NCBI GenBank assembly: GCA_016217595.1
Contig: JACRHS010000016.1
Coordinates: 64,001-119,021, forward strand
DNA: 55,021 nt
Direction: 5' to 3'
From: Opitutia bacterium
Lineage (GTDB): Bacteria; Verrucomicrobiota; Verrucomicrobiia; Opitutales; Opitutaceae
Below, piece after piece: positions 1 through 8,913 of this stretch. Each line of letters begins with the position of its first letter. Within the stretch, counting starts at the first letter, position 1. Made by a program: the position numbers and the translations under genes. The notes beneath the pieces are model-generated. The model made no database searches. It worked only from the letters and a program-made list of their open reading frames with translations, and had not been told where the DNA came from.

Positions 1-1008
1 GCCAAAAACTGTGTCGAGAAACCGATACACCGCTTCATCGGCGGGGTTGAGCGTGTTGTCCACATGCATCACATATTTCCCGTCGTCGTACCAGGTGGCG
101 AATTTGCTCCCGGGGTTTACTTTGATGGCAGGGTCTTTGGTGCAGCATAACTCGGGGTAAGCGGCGAGGGCGGCCATGCAATGGCCCGGCACATCGATTT
201 CAGGCAGAATCTCGATGTTCCGCTCCTTGGCGTAGCGTACGATGTCGGCGATATCTGCCTGCGAGTAAAATCCGCCGTCGGTGGCGGCTTCGCCAGGCCG
301 CGGTGGTTCGTTTGCGCCAAACGTGCCCACGCGCGGCACGCGCCAAGCGCCGATCTCCGTCAGCTTGGGGAAACTTTTGATTTCGATCCGCCAGCCGTGA
401 TCGTCCGTGAGGTGCCAGTGGAACCGATTGAGCTTATAGGACGCCATCAGATCGAGGCAGTCCTTCACCTGTTGCACGGTGAAAAAATGACGCGCGACAT
501 CCAACATCAGTCCGCGATAACCGAAACGCGGATAATCCTCGATTTCGAGGCACGGCAGTCGCACCGAATCTCCCTCCGTCGCGGGAAAGAGTTGGATCAA
601 TGATTGCAGGCCATAAAACAAGCCGGCGCTTTTCCCCCGGATGGTGATGGTTTCGGGAGTGACGGTGAGTCGGTAGCCTTCCGCGGGCAAATTCTCGGAG
701 CCGTCGGACGTGAACACGATGCGCGGCACTCCACCCGGATAAGCCGCGCCGCGACCCAGGATTTTGCCCTCTGGCTGCCAGAATTTGGGCAGGTGGTTGA
801 CGAGCATCTTCACCGCGCCCTCGCTCAAGCCGTCTGCGAGAATGACGGTTGAGCGGTTGAAAACAAACTCCCCGGCAGACGTGGTCACACGCACGGGAGC
901 CGGAATGATTGCGGGGATGGATGCCGCCTCCCCCGAGAAGGCCAAAGCATAGGTCAATAGAAGTATGCACATGCAGCCGGCGGCGCATTTGCGTCTGAGT
1001 TTCCCCAT
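1..1008 (-). CDS. Beta-N-acetylhexosaminidase (GH20), C-terminus beyond the left edge
   Basis: Secreted exo-glycosidase expected to remove terminal N-acetylglucosamine or N-acetylgalactosamine from glycans. Reading leftward from 1008, the product opens with a signal peptide (MGKLRRK, then a hydrophobic stretch ending near AFSGEAAS), then an N-terminal GH20b-like alpha/beta domain, then the start of the catalytic barrel. The barrel signature HWHLTDDHGW is at residues 197-206, followed by a typical GH20 segment (EIDVPGHCMAAL). The catalytic Asp-Glu pair normally lies just after the point where the window ends, so it cannot be checked. The start at 1008 is preferred because it begins the signal peptide directly; an in-frame ATG at 1083 would add 25 residues without hydrophobic character. 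No clear ribosome binding site precedes either. The family call is secure; exact substrate is unknown. Confidence 0.93.
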   Translation of the reverse strand, partial: MGKLRRKCAAGCMCILLLTYALAFSGEAASIPAIIPAPVRVTTSAGEFVFNRSTVILADGLSEGAVKMLVNHLPKFWQPEGKILGRGAAYPGGVPRIVFTSDGSENLPAEGYRLTVTPETITIRGKSAGLFYGLQSLIQLFPATEGDSVRLPCLEIEDYPRFGYRGLMLDVARHFFTVQQVKDCLDLMASYKLNRFHWHLTDDHGWRIEIKSFPKLTEIGAWRVPRVGTFGANEPPRPGEAATDGGFYSQADIADIVRYAKERNIEILPEIDVPGHCMAALAAYPELCCTKDPAIKVNPGSKFATWYDDGKYVMHVDNTLNPADEAVYRFLDTVFG

Positions 1009-1126
1009 GGTCGCAAAAGCCGCGATCGGCACTGCGGGAGTGCGCTCGCGTGGCGCCAGCGACCGGGTTATTTTGAAATGCATGGTCATAATCTAGAAAT
1101 GAAGCTCTGGCCTCCCGGTGGGCCGG

Positions 1127-3058
1127 TTACTGATATTCCGGGCGGCAAACTACACCCTTGAAATACGCGCCGCCGATTTTATGGCCGGCGGTCCGCCACA
1201 TGCCGGCGGCAGTGTAGTAATCGATGTAGGAAGTGGTCCACGTATTGAGCGTGCTGGGATCGGCGGGCTGTGGACTTTTCACCGCGTCGGGACGATTGAG
1301 CACAACGACGCCGGACGGCTGATGACTCACTGCACGCACGGCGCTTTTGTCGATGCCGGCGGTGGCCAGGGTGAACGTCTTGGCGCTTTTGTTGTAGATG
1401 TAGACGTGCGTATCAGTGGAAACCCAAAGTTTGTTGGTGTCACCATAGTAAGGGCTCAAGAAGTAGATAATGGTATTGCCCGCGGGCAGCGCGACTTTGC
1501 GTGTAGAAACTTCCGTGATGGTCGGTGCGGCATCAGTTCCGCCTACGGTGTAGGCAGTGATGAAACCGCTGCCGCCAGCCCACAGCACGCTGTTGGCCGG
1601 ATCCCATAATACGCTGCGTGCGGCGATGAAATCCGCCTGGCAGAAGGTCGAGTTGCCTGCGCCTTGCGACGAGGCATAGATGCGCACCCAGTTTGAAGTC
1701 GAGTTGCTGATTGCGATGTTGCCGTTGGGCAACAACTCCGCTCCGACCGGATTGCCCGTGACGTTGTACGCCCATTTTTTCGCGCCACCGGGGTAGGCGG
1801 CGATCGCGACCAAGCCGCCGGAGGAGGTAGCCACGAGCCACTGTCCGCCCCAGATGCTGTTGTTTCTCAGTTTGGCATCCGAGGGCAGCGACCAGGCGGT
1901 GATCTCAGCGGCCACAAAACCATTGGTGGTGCTTGGCTGCCAGGACCAAGACAGGTCCGTCGCGCTGTTCCAATTGGTGGAATAGAAATTGTAGATTTCC
2001 ACCTTACTGGTGGCTTGGTTCACGGTGATGATGGGGTAGTCGGCCGCAGTGGCGGAGGAGTATTGGTACTCCGGCCAGAACAGGATGCCTTTGTACCAGT
2101 CGGCGCTGCTGCGATGCCGCGTGTACGAAGCTCCTGCGCTGGTATAAAACTGAATATACTTGGTGGTCCAATCGTACAGCGTCGAGGGCTCTGGCCAGGC
2201 GGGGCTTTCCAGATTGTCCGGGCGACAGAAGAAGTTCACTCCCGACGGTTGGTTGCCCACGGCTTTCACGCCCCATTTGAAAACTCCCGTTGGTGCGTTG
2301 GCAAAAGAGCCGTCAGCCTTGTTGAAAACGTAAACCCGACTGCCGGTGGCCACCCACATTTTGCTGGCGTCTCCATAGTAGGGATAAAGGAAATGCCCGT
2401 CCCGCACCCCCGATGAGGCAGGTACCAAATAGGCGCGGGTGGTGTCCTCGGTGAGTGTGGGACTGGCGGCTGTTCCTCCGATGGTGAAGGCGCGGATGTA
2501 ATCGCCGCCCAACGCCCAGAGCCGGCTGAGCGAAGGGTCCCACAGCACACTGTGTGCGTTGGGCATCGCAAAGTTGCCGTAAGTGCCATTGGTCGCGCCC
2601 TGCGAAGAGGCATATACTCTGATCCAGCCGCCGGTGGATGCCGCGATCGCAATGTTGCCGTTGGGCAGCAACTCCGCGTCGTGGGGATTGCCGCCGACAT
2701 TCACCGCCCATTTGTTGCTTCCTCCGGGGTAGGAAGCGATCGTGGCCAGGCCGCCGGAGGAGGTGGCGACAATCCAACGACCGCCCCAGTTGGTGTCATT
2801 GTCACGCAGTTTTGCTCCATTGGGCTGATTCCATGCGCTGACTTGCGTGGAGGTGTAGCCGTTGGAGGTGGTGGGCTTCCACGACCAGAGCAACGCGCTG
2901 CTGCTGTTCCAGTCGGTGGCGTTGTCGTTGTAGACCTCCAGCATGTTGTTGGCCTGGTTGGTCGTGATGATGTCGTAATCTGACACGGTGGCGAATGCCG
3001 CTGGCGCGCATGCGAGAAGCCCTGAGAGGGCCATGAACTTTAGGGATACCGAACACAT
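1127..3058 (-). CDS. Secreted protein with two tandem DUF6528-like beta-propeller units
   Basis: About 643 residues. A short signal peptide (MCSVSLKFMALSGLLACAPA, then AFA) leads into two homologous halves, roughly residues 30-338 and 340-643. Each half starts with an IIT-NQ motif and repeats the order: WSW, WGG(R/Q)W(I/L)VATSSGGL, ELLPNGNIAI, W(I/V)R(I/V)YASSQGA, SVLWDP, YYGD and QPSGV, ending in a PEYQ motif. Such regularly spaced aromatic and Gly-Asp motifs suggest a beta-propeller-like fold; I recognise it as resembling the uncharacterised DUF6528 family, from memory only. Longer in-frame starts exist up to 3238, but that extra segment looks like untranslated leader and would bury the signal peptide. 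It lies downstream of the TonB-receptor unit on the same strand and upstream of GH20, so a role in binding or processing a glycan is possible but unproven. Confidence 0.75.
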   Translation of the reverse strand: MCSVSLKFMALSGLLACAPAAFATVSDYDIITTNQANNMLEVYNDNATDWNSSSALLWSWKPTTSNGYTSTQVSAWNQPNGAKLRDNDTNWGGRWIVATSSGGLATIASYPGGSNKWAVNVGGNPHDAELLPNGNIAIAASTGGWIRVYASSQGATNGTYGNFAMPNAHSVLWDPSLSRLWALGGDYIRAFTIGGTAASPTLTEDTTRAYLVPASSGVRDGHFLYPYYGDASKMWVATGSRVYVFNKADGSFANAPTGVFKWGVKAVGNQPSGVNFFCRPDNLESPAWPEPSTLYDWTTKYIQFYTSAGASYTRHRSSADWYKGILFWPEYQYSSATAADYPIITVNQATSKVEIYNFYSTNWNSATDLSWSWQPSTTNGFVAAEITAWSLPSDAKLRNNSIWGGQWLVATSSGGLVAIAAYPGGAKKWAYNVTGNPVGAELLPNGNIAISNSTSNWVRIYASSQGAGNSTFCQADFIAARSVLWDPANSVLWAGGSGFITAYTVGGTDAAPTITEVSTRKVALPAGNTIIYFLSPYYGDTNKLWVSTDTHVYIYNKSAKTFTLATAGIDKSAVRAVSHQPSGVVVLNRPDAVKSPQPADPSTLNTWTTSYIDYYTAAGMWRTAGHKIGGAYFKGVVCRPEYQ

Positions 3059-3194
3059 GATTGATGGGGGTTGTGCGGGTTGGGATGAAGCAAGGCAGGG
3101 TCCGAGGAGGCTGGACATGCAGCACCCGCCAGCGGTCGGACCTGCGCCGCCGGCAGAGGAAAGAAGCAAAGCACACAAGGCAGTATTCGCCGGT

Positions 3195-3228
3195 GCCATA
3201 GCCCCGGGAAAATCCCGCAGGCTATGGC
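3195..3228 (-). terminator. Two-tier stem-loop after the TonB receptor gene
   Basis: Outer arms GCCATAGCC and GGCTATGGC pair perfectly over 9 bp. Inside them CGGGA and TCCCG form a second short stem with an AAA loop. It sits about 40 bases past the receptor stop codon. No T-run follows on the minus strand, so it may be a weak or factor-assisted terminator or an RNA-stabilising hairpin. Confidence 0.45.
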
Positions 3229-3269
3229 TGATGATCAAAGCTCGCCGGCGAGGCTAAGCGGTGGCGAAT

Positions 3270-6200
3270 TTAGAACGAGCCGCGGAGACCCACGGCCATC
3301 TGGATGCCGAATTCCTGCTCGGCATATTGCCGGGCGTAGGCCGGAGTATCGGCCCCGTAGCGGAGGAAGCGCATCGGTTCGTTGAAGATGTTATTCGCGC
3401 TCGCGACCAAAGAGAGACGTTTCGTGAGCTGGTAGGAGCCGTTCACATCGAGCACGGTGCGCGCATCGATATACTCAAACCCAGTGGGGCCGAAGGCCGC
3501 CTGTGGCGCGCGGCGGTCGAGTCCGCGGTAATTCCAACGCGCAGTAAATATCACGCGCTTGCGGCTGAAGGTCGCGCCCCAGTTGGCGCTCTTGGGGATG
3601 AAGCTGGTGAACGAGGCCCCGGGATTGCCGTCGAGCTGGAGCTTGGTGCCGTTGGCAAAGACGGTGAAGTAGCTGCCCCAGCGGCCCAGCATGCGCAGTG
3701 ATTGCTTGAGGTTGATTTCTCCACCGGTGATGCGGGCGCTGCCCGAGTTGAACTTCGTTACGATGTTCCAGCCCAGGTAGCGCTGGTCGAGTCCGAGATC
3801 ATTTAGGATTTCCGGGGTGGCAATCCGGGCTGAGTCGCCAAAGAAATTGAACAGGTTTTTGCGGAATACACCCGCGGTGAGGACGCCGCCGTTGTCGGTG
3901 TAGTATTCCGCCGAGAAGTCGAAGTTGTCCGCTGTCCAAGGCTTGAGGGTGGGGTTGCGGATGGTGAGGGTTCCGCGACCAGTTATCGGGACGGGATCGT
4001 CATCGTCGATGTCAGCAGCGGTGGCGACGGTGCGCGGGATGATGTCGCTGAAGTTAGGGCGACCGTAGGTGGCCGCATAGGCGGCGCGCAGGATGAAGTT
4101 GTCCGTGACATTGAAGCTTAGGTGCAGGCTGGGGTAATAGCCCTGGTAGACTTTTTTTGAGAAGGCGGCACGGCGCTGGCGGGTCAGGAGAAACTCTTGA
4201 TAAGAACCTGCGGCGCCGGCTTCGACTTTGCGGACTCGGGCGCCGGCGGAGTTGCGCACATAAGAGCCGTCGGGATTGCGTTGCCAGACGGCGTCGGCGT
4301 TGTTGACAGCGCCCTGGCCGCGATCCTCGGTGTGCTCGAAGCGCACGCCGCCGAGGACACGAAGGCGGTTGCGGAAAAAGCTGCTGTCCACCTGCGCGTA
4401 TGCGGCTTGCACAGTCTCATCGATGCGCTCGGAGTTTTCCACGCCGGTGACGGCGTCGGTGACACGTTGTGCTTCGGTCTTTTGGTAGAGGAGCGGATTC
4501 GCCTGAAAAGCTTGCCAAGCCACACGCGGCGACAACCACGGGATGTTGGTGAAGCCGTATCCCGGGTCGACATTCTTGTACACTTGCATGGCGTAAGGGG
4601 CGAGTGATGCGGTGGCGCCGGAGACACCATCGGGTCCCATGAAGGTCCAGGCTTCAGTATGAGCGCTCGTATCCAGCATCTGCTCGCGCTGTGACGCTCC
4701 TATCTGCAGAGCGGTCGGCACGGGCAGGAAATCGAGGCGGCGGCGGATGTTTAAGTAGCCATTGTTGCTATCGCTCTTGTTGTCGAGGTCGGCATGACGG
4801 GCCGTGGTGCCGCGCAAATTGGCGAGATTGTGATAGTCCCAAGGCTGGTTATTATTGTCATAGACTTCGACCACGCCGGGGCGAGCGCCGGTGATGTCGC
4901 GGAATGTCACCCGGATGGGCGCAGCGTTAGTGGACGCGACCTCAAAGAAGAAGCCAGCATCACCGTAGCGGCGGATCGTCTCTGAAGCCGAGCGGCTGAC
5001 TCCGGATTCGATGCGCCACAAGCCGTCATCGTAGCGGTAGGTCAGTGTCGTGGTGTCGGTGATCTGGTTGATGAGCTGGTTGGTATTGCTGGTGTTCATC
5101 GAGCCGCGGCCGGTGGCGCCGATGGTGTACGAGGGGCCGCTGTAGGAGAGCGGCACGCCGGTAGCCGGGGTGGGCGTGCCATTGGTGCCGGTGTTCCACG
5201 TGTTCGTGAGCGAGCCGATGCGGGTGTCGGTGCGGCTGGCGACATGGCCGAGCGAGAGCACCGAATTGCGCGCGACTTTCCAATCGGCTTTCACGCTGAG
5301 GGTATTGCGGGTAAGGGTCCGCGGGCCATCCAGCAGTTGGAGGGCGGAGAGAAAGGGCGCCCGGGTGGAGGCATTGACGGCATTGGTGCCGGTGCCGACA
5401 TTGGTCCAAGTCTGCAGGGTGCGATGCTGCTCGTTGAAGATCTGGGCGTGGGTGCCCGCGATCACGATGCCGAACTTTTTGGTGATGGGCCAGGTGAAGT
5501 CGATATTGGCGCCGGGCAAAATCTTGTAGGTGTTGCGATCCAGGTGGGAATGCGGCGTGCGGCTCAGGGTGAGATTCTCGCTGTTGCCCACGAGATTCAG
5601 ACTGTAGCGGAACTGTCGCCCGCTGCGCTCAAAGGCGCTTTTGCTGACCATGTTCACGGTGCCGGCGAGGGAATCGGCGGGTGTAGCCGGGGTGGGGACC
5701 TTGGTGAGCTCGATGCGGGAGATGTCGTTTAGCGCCATGCTGCGTACGTCCACCGTGCGGGAGGTGCTGACCCAAGTATTGGAGGCCGGCGCGCCGTCGT
5801 TGGTGATCGAGGTCATGGCACCGCCGATACCGCGCACCGAGATGCCCGAGACGTCGGCCAGATCGTTTTCTACCGTGAGACCGGGCAGAAATTTCATGAA
5901 CTCGCCGACGCTGCCGCCGAGGATGTCGCCGAGCGAATCGGTCGACATGACGTTTTTGATGTTGGGCGCGAAGCGTTGCTCGTTGGTCGCGATGGCCTGC
6001 GCATCGGTCTCCCGATCGGCCGCGACAACGAAGACATCGAGCACAATGGAGTTTTTATCGGTGCCGTAACGCGCCACGCTGGTGAGGTCGATATTGCGTT
6101 CGATGATGCCGCTGCCGGAGACCGGCACCGTGATCTCGAGCGGGTCGAGGTCGGTGTAGAAGACGTCCAGCACGGCGGTGCCGTTTGGCACCCCCGCGAG

Positions 6201-6866
6201 CTGATAGACGCCGAATTTGTCGGTGTAGACGACCTGATTGGTGCCTTTGAGCGTCACCCGGGCGTTCGTGAGGTACTGGCCGGTAACGACGTTTTGGACG
6301 CGACCGGTGATGGTCGCCGTGGATTGGGCTGCGAGGGGCGTGCCATCGGCCGCCAGGGCATGGTGCGAGGGGGCGAGCGCGAGTGCGATCCACGCGCCGA
6401 CGATGGCGAGCGGATTTTTACGGGTCAGGTTCTTCATGGGCGGGGGAGGTTTGGCCGACGCGCTTGGTGTTTGTGGACTGCGCGAACCGGCTGGGTGTGC
6501 TGTTGGCGGGCTCGCCGTGATGGCGATCGCCCGCGTTTTCTCATCCTGCCTCGCCCTGAGCTTCGTATGTTTCAACATGAGCGCGAGCGTCTCCATCGAC
6601 GTGAATTCGCCGCGCACAGCGGGGGTTTTCACCCCGGCAATGTCTTCGGGCGAATACAACAACTGTTCGCCAGCCTGGGTGGCGAACAGCTTGAGGGTGA
6701 CACTCGCATCTCCTGCGGAAATATCGAAGCTCCGCTGCGCAGCGGTGGCTGCGGGAGCTGAAGCTGGCAGCAACAACCCCACACCGACCAACGCACCCAG
6801 CGAGACGCAGGCACCCGCTGGAAAGCGGAGGCGCACGGCGCGCGAGCGTTTGGACTTGTGAGGCAT
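3270..6866 (-). CDS. TonB-dependent outer-membrane receptor with N-terminal STN signalling domain
   Basis: About 1198 residues. From the N-terminus: signal peptide (residues 1-43, ending in SAPAATAA), STN domain (about 46-120; FDISAGDASVTLKLFATQAG, the fold through which FecA-type receptors talk to a FecR anti-sigma factor), a Pro/Ser-rich linker (121-143), then a second, complete signal-peptide-like stretch beginning MKNLTRK at residue 144 and ending near HALA|ADG at about 171. After that come a carboxypeptidase-regulatory-like beta-sandwich (TITGRVQNVVTGQYL), the plug domain, and a long beta-barrel ending in Phe, as usual for outer-membrane barrels. The sigma and FecR genes lie directly upstream on the same strand, so this is a cell-surface-signalling unit. 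The substrate is not evident; in this bacterial group such receptors often import oligosaccharides. An ATG at 7016 is also in frame but gives no better signal peptide. Confidence 0.92.
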   Translation of the reverse strand: MPHKSKRSRAVRLRFPAGACVSLGALVGVGLLLPASAPAATAAQRSFDISAGDASVTLKLFATQAGEQLLYSPEDIAGVKTPAVRGEFTSMETLALMLKHTKLRARQDEKTRAIAITASPPTAHPAGSRSPQTPSASAKPPPPMKNLTRKNPLAIVGAWIALALAPSHHALAADGTPLAAQSTATITGRVQNVVTGQYLTNARVTLKGTNQVVYTDKFGVYQLAGVPNGTAVLDVFYTDLDPLEITVPVSGSGIIERNIDLTSVARYGTDKNSIVLDVFVVAADRETDAQAIATNEQRFAPNIKNVMSTDSLGDILGGSVGEFMKFLPGLTVENDLADVSGISVRGIGGAMTSITNDGAPASNTWVSTSRTVDVRSMALNDISRIELTKVPTPATPADSLAGTVNMVSKSAFERSGRQFRYSLNLVGNSENLTLSRTPHSHLDRNTYKILPGANIDFTWPITKKFGIVIAGTHAQIFNEQHRTLQTWTNVGTGTNAVNASTRAPFLSALQLLDGPRTLTRNTLSVKADWKVARNSVLSLGHVASRTDTRIGSLTNTWNTGTNGTPTPATGVPLSYSGPSYTIGATGRGSMNTSNTNQLINQITDTTTLTYRYDDGLWRIESGVSRSASETIRRYGDAGFFFEVASTNAAPIRVTFRDITGARPGVVEVYDNNNQPWDYHNLANLRGTTARHADLDNKSDSNNGYLNIRRRLDFLPVPTALQIGASQREQMLDTSAHTEAWTFMGPDGVSGATASLAPYAMQVYKNVDPGYGFTNIPWLSPRVAWQAFQANPLLYQKTEAQRVTDAVTGVENSERIDETVQAAYAQVDSSFFRNRLRVLGGVRFEHTEDRGQGAVNNADAVWQRNPDGSYVRNSAGARVRKVEAGAAGSYQEFLLTRQRRAAFSKKVYQGYYPSLHLSFNVTDNFILRAAYAATYGRPNFSDIIPRTVATAADIDDDDPVPITGRGTLTIRNPTLKPWTADNFDFSAEYYTDNGGVLTAGVFRKNLFNFFGDSARIATPEILNDLGLDQRYLGWNIVTKFNSGSARITGGEINLKQSLRMLGRWGSYFTVFANGTKLQLDGNPGASFTSFIPKSANWGATFSRKRVIFTARWNYRGLDRRAPQAAFGPTGFEYIDARTVLDVNGSYQLTKRLSLVASANNIFNEPMRFLRYGADTPAYARQYAEQEFGIQMAVGLRGSF

Positions 6867-7034
6867 TGGGTCTACAGGGATGACGCCCGGTTGGGCGTGG
6901 TCACCGGTGCAGACGGGCGGCCAGCAAAAAACTGCTAGAAGAATTTTTATCATTCTCCCGACCCAGCCACGCAGCGCTCCTGCCATGGACAAAAGCCGGA
7001 GGTCCATCGGTCTCATCGGAAGCGCGCGAAAAAA

Positions 7035-8099
7035 TTAGCGATGAACGCGCAGTACGATTTCCCGATCATTGCGGGAGACCGCGACGCCGAAATCCTCTTC
7101 GAGCAAGCGTACGAGCGATTCGTAGCCATCGGCGCGGAAGGCGCCGCTAAAGCGCTTGGCGGCGAGCGGGGCGTCGGCGACAACGAGCTGTTGGCGATTA
7201 TAACGGTTAAATTCGCGGGCGACCTCGGCGAGCGGGACCGCGTCAAATTCCAAGCGACGTTCCTGCCAGGCGAGGGCTCGCTGGGCTGCGGGAGTGGCCA
7301 CTTTTTCGACGATGGCTGTAACCGGTCTTGTCGGTGTGGAGGAGGCTGCGGGGACCGGCACCACCGCGCGTTCGCCGGCGACGAGGAGCGCGGACTCGTT
7401 GGGCGCGGCACTGGGCGGGGGCGGAAGAAGCGACTGGCCCAGCCGTGCGTCATCCACGCGCACGCGACCTTCGGTGACGAGCACCTCGACGGCGGTTTCC
7501 CGCTGGCGGATGTTAAAGGCGGTGCCCACAGCGCGTACCGCCACGCTGCCCACGGTCACGATGAAGGGGCGTGCCGGATCTTTGGAGACAGAGAAAAACA
7601 CTTCACCGCGCACGATACGCACGCGGCGTTCGGATTTGGTGAAGGCGGTGTCGATCGCCGAGTCGGTGTTGAGCTGGGCAATCGAGCCGTCGGGAAGGTC
7701 GATTTTCTGGAAGGCACCCACGGCGGTTTCAGCGGTGTGGCGCGGCTGTCGCAGTTGCACGACGACCAGCAGGATGATGGCCGCAGCGGCCACCGCGCCG
7801 AATACGCTCCATTGAAATGTGCGGTGGACATGCCGTCGGTGACGCGGAGCCAGCAGGTTGGCATCGGGAGCGCCTGGAGTGGAGGCAGGCGCTGGCACTG
7901 CGCCGAGGCGGTCGAAATCTTTCCACACACTATCCAGTTCGGAGAAAATGGCGGCGTGCTGGGGGTCTTGTTGCAGCCAACGCACAAACTCGGCCGTTTC
8001 CGCCGAAGTCATGCCACGATCCCGCAGGCTGAGCCAGGTGGCGGCTGCTGCCTCAATCAGCTCTGAAGGGGAGTGATCTGATTGGGAGGAGGCGCTCAT
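7035..8099 (-). CDS. FecR-family anti-sigma factor / transmembrane sensor
   Basis: 354 residues. An N-terminal cytoplasmic DUF4880-like region (ATWLSLRDRG, FVRWLQQDPQHAAIF) binds the partner sigma factor in this family. One membrane segment lies at about residues 96-117. The periplasmic FecR domain follows (LPDGSIAQLNTDSAI, RGEVFFSVSKDPARPFIV, VGTAFNIR), then a proline-rich insert, then a C-terminal STN-like region (FDAVPLAEVAREFNRYN) expected to contact the receptor's STN domain. Its ATG overlaps the sigma gene stop as ATGA (8096-8099), indicating translational coupling. The receptor gene follows about 170 bases downstream. The three genes fit the FecI-FecR-FecA logic: ligand-loaded receptor signals through this protein to release the sigma factor. 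Confidence 0.93.
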   Translation of the reverse strand: MSASSQSDHSPSELIEAAAATWLSLRDRGMTSAETAEFVRWLQQDPQHAAIFSELDSVWKDFDRLGAVPAPASTPGAPDANLLAPRHRRHVHRTFQWSVFGAVAAAAIILLVVVQLRQPRHTAETAVGAFQKIDLPDGSIAQLNTDSAIDTAFTKSERRVRIVRGEVFFSVSKDPARPFIVTVGSVAVRAVGTAFNIRQRETAVEVLVTEGRVRVDDARLGQSLLPPPPSAAPNESALLVAGERAVVPVPAASSTPTRPVTAIVEKVATPAAQRALAWQERRLEFDAVPLAEVAREFNRYNRQQLVVADAPLAAKRFSGAFRADGYESLVRLLEEDFGVAVSRNDREIVLRVHR

Positions 8100-8644
8100 G
8101 GTTGGCCTCCTTTGGTCAGGCCGCGTGCGCGGAGGTAGTCGCGCAGGCGGAGAACGCCGATCGCGATCTGGGCGTTGACCGTATTTTCGGCGATCCCAAG
8201 CTGCAGCGCGATCTCGCGATGCGAGAGCCCGTGAAGTTTGCGCAATGTCAGCACGTGGCGGCAGCGCTCGGGCAGGGCCTGAATGGCCTCGGCGAGAAGT
8301 TGAAGTTCCTGATCATGACAGATGGCCTCGGCGATACCGGGCCTATCTTCAAAGACGGGCAGGAGCTCGATTTCTGCTATGCTGTCGATGGCGATTATTT
8401 TGCGCCGGCGGAAAAAATCGAAGGCGACATTGCGCGCGGTGGTAAAAAGGTAGGCTTTGGCCGAGCGCAGCGGGGTTTGTTCGCGGGCCTGCAGCAAACG
8501 GGCATAGGTTTCTTGAATGAGATCGTCGACGTCGAGTTGGTCGGAAAATTTGGCACGCAGATAACCGCGCAGCTCCGGCTCATGGGGTTGCACTTCTTCC
8601 GCAAACCAGCGGGAGGTCTCGGGGTCCGAGGGCGGGGGCGGCAT
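8096..8644 (-). CDS. ECF RNA polymerase sigma factor, FecI type
   Basis: About 182 residues from the ATG at 8644 (MPPPPSDPETSRWF). Region 2 is visible as LDVDDLIQETYARLLQA and AKAYLFTTARNVAFDFFRRR. Region 4 follows as ALPERCRHVLTLRKLHGLSH and EIALQLGIAENTVNAQIA, with the typical helix-turn-helix. No region 3 is present, as expected for an extracytoplasmic-function factor. An in-frame ATG at 8767 would add 41 residues that do not look like sigma-factor sequence, so the shorter start is used. It is coupled to the FecR gene by a 4-base overlap and probably directs transcription of the downstream receptor and possibly of itself. Confidence 0.92.
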   Translation of the reverse strand: MPPPPSDPETSRWFAEEVQPHEPELRGYLRAKFSDQLDVDDLIQETYARLLQAREQTPLRSAKAYLFTTARNVAFDFFRRRKIIAIDSIAEIELLPVFEDRPGIAEAICHDQELQLLAEAIQALPERCRHVLTLRKLHGLSHREIALQLGIAENTVNAQIAIGVLRLRDYLRARGLTKGGQP

Positions 8645-8764
8645 AGATTGGCGCTGTGATCTAGCGCTGGCGGTGCGGAAGGCAAGGAACAGAATGGGCG
8701 CCTGCCGGAAGTGCTTCTCCGTTTGAAAGCTGGCGGCACTTTCGCTGGCAGCGCCAGATGCAGC

Positions 8765-8802
8765 CAAAAGCGCATCGCCACCGGTGGCGGTGGCGATGCG
8801 CT
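8765..8802 (-). terminator. Intrinsic terminator of the metallophosphoesterase gene
   Basis: A perfect 14-bp stem, AGCGCATCGCCACC against GGTGGCGATGCGCT, with a 6-base loop. On the minus strand the stem is followed by TTTT, which fits termination of the phosphoesterase transcript arriving from 8914. A small inverted repeat CCTAA-TT-TTAGG at 8812-8823 sits beside it; its role is unknown. The rest of 8645-8913 shows nothing else. Confidence 0.7.
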
Positions 8803-8913
8803 CTGCTGATACCTAATTTTAGGAGCTCTACGGAAGACGCCGCGGGTGCAGAAAACTCTTCACGCGCCAAGCCATTCTGCCCGGCGATGCCGGGGGGCTA
8901 AGGCGCGCTCAAA

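Noticed and set aside
3033..3060. TAAAGTTCATGG on the minus strand, identical to 12 bases of the fliD promoter
   Set aside because: It lies inside the coding start of the DUF6528-like gene and lacks a GCCG box at the right distance.
3059..3238. Extended N-terminus of the DUF6528-like protein
   Set aside because: It would bury the signal peptide; sequence looks untranslated.
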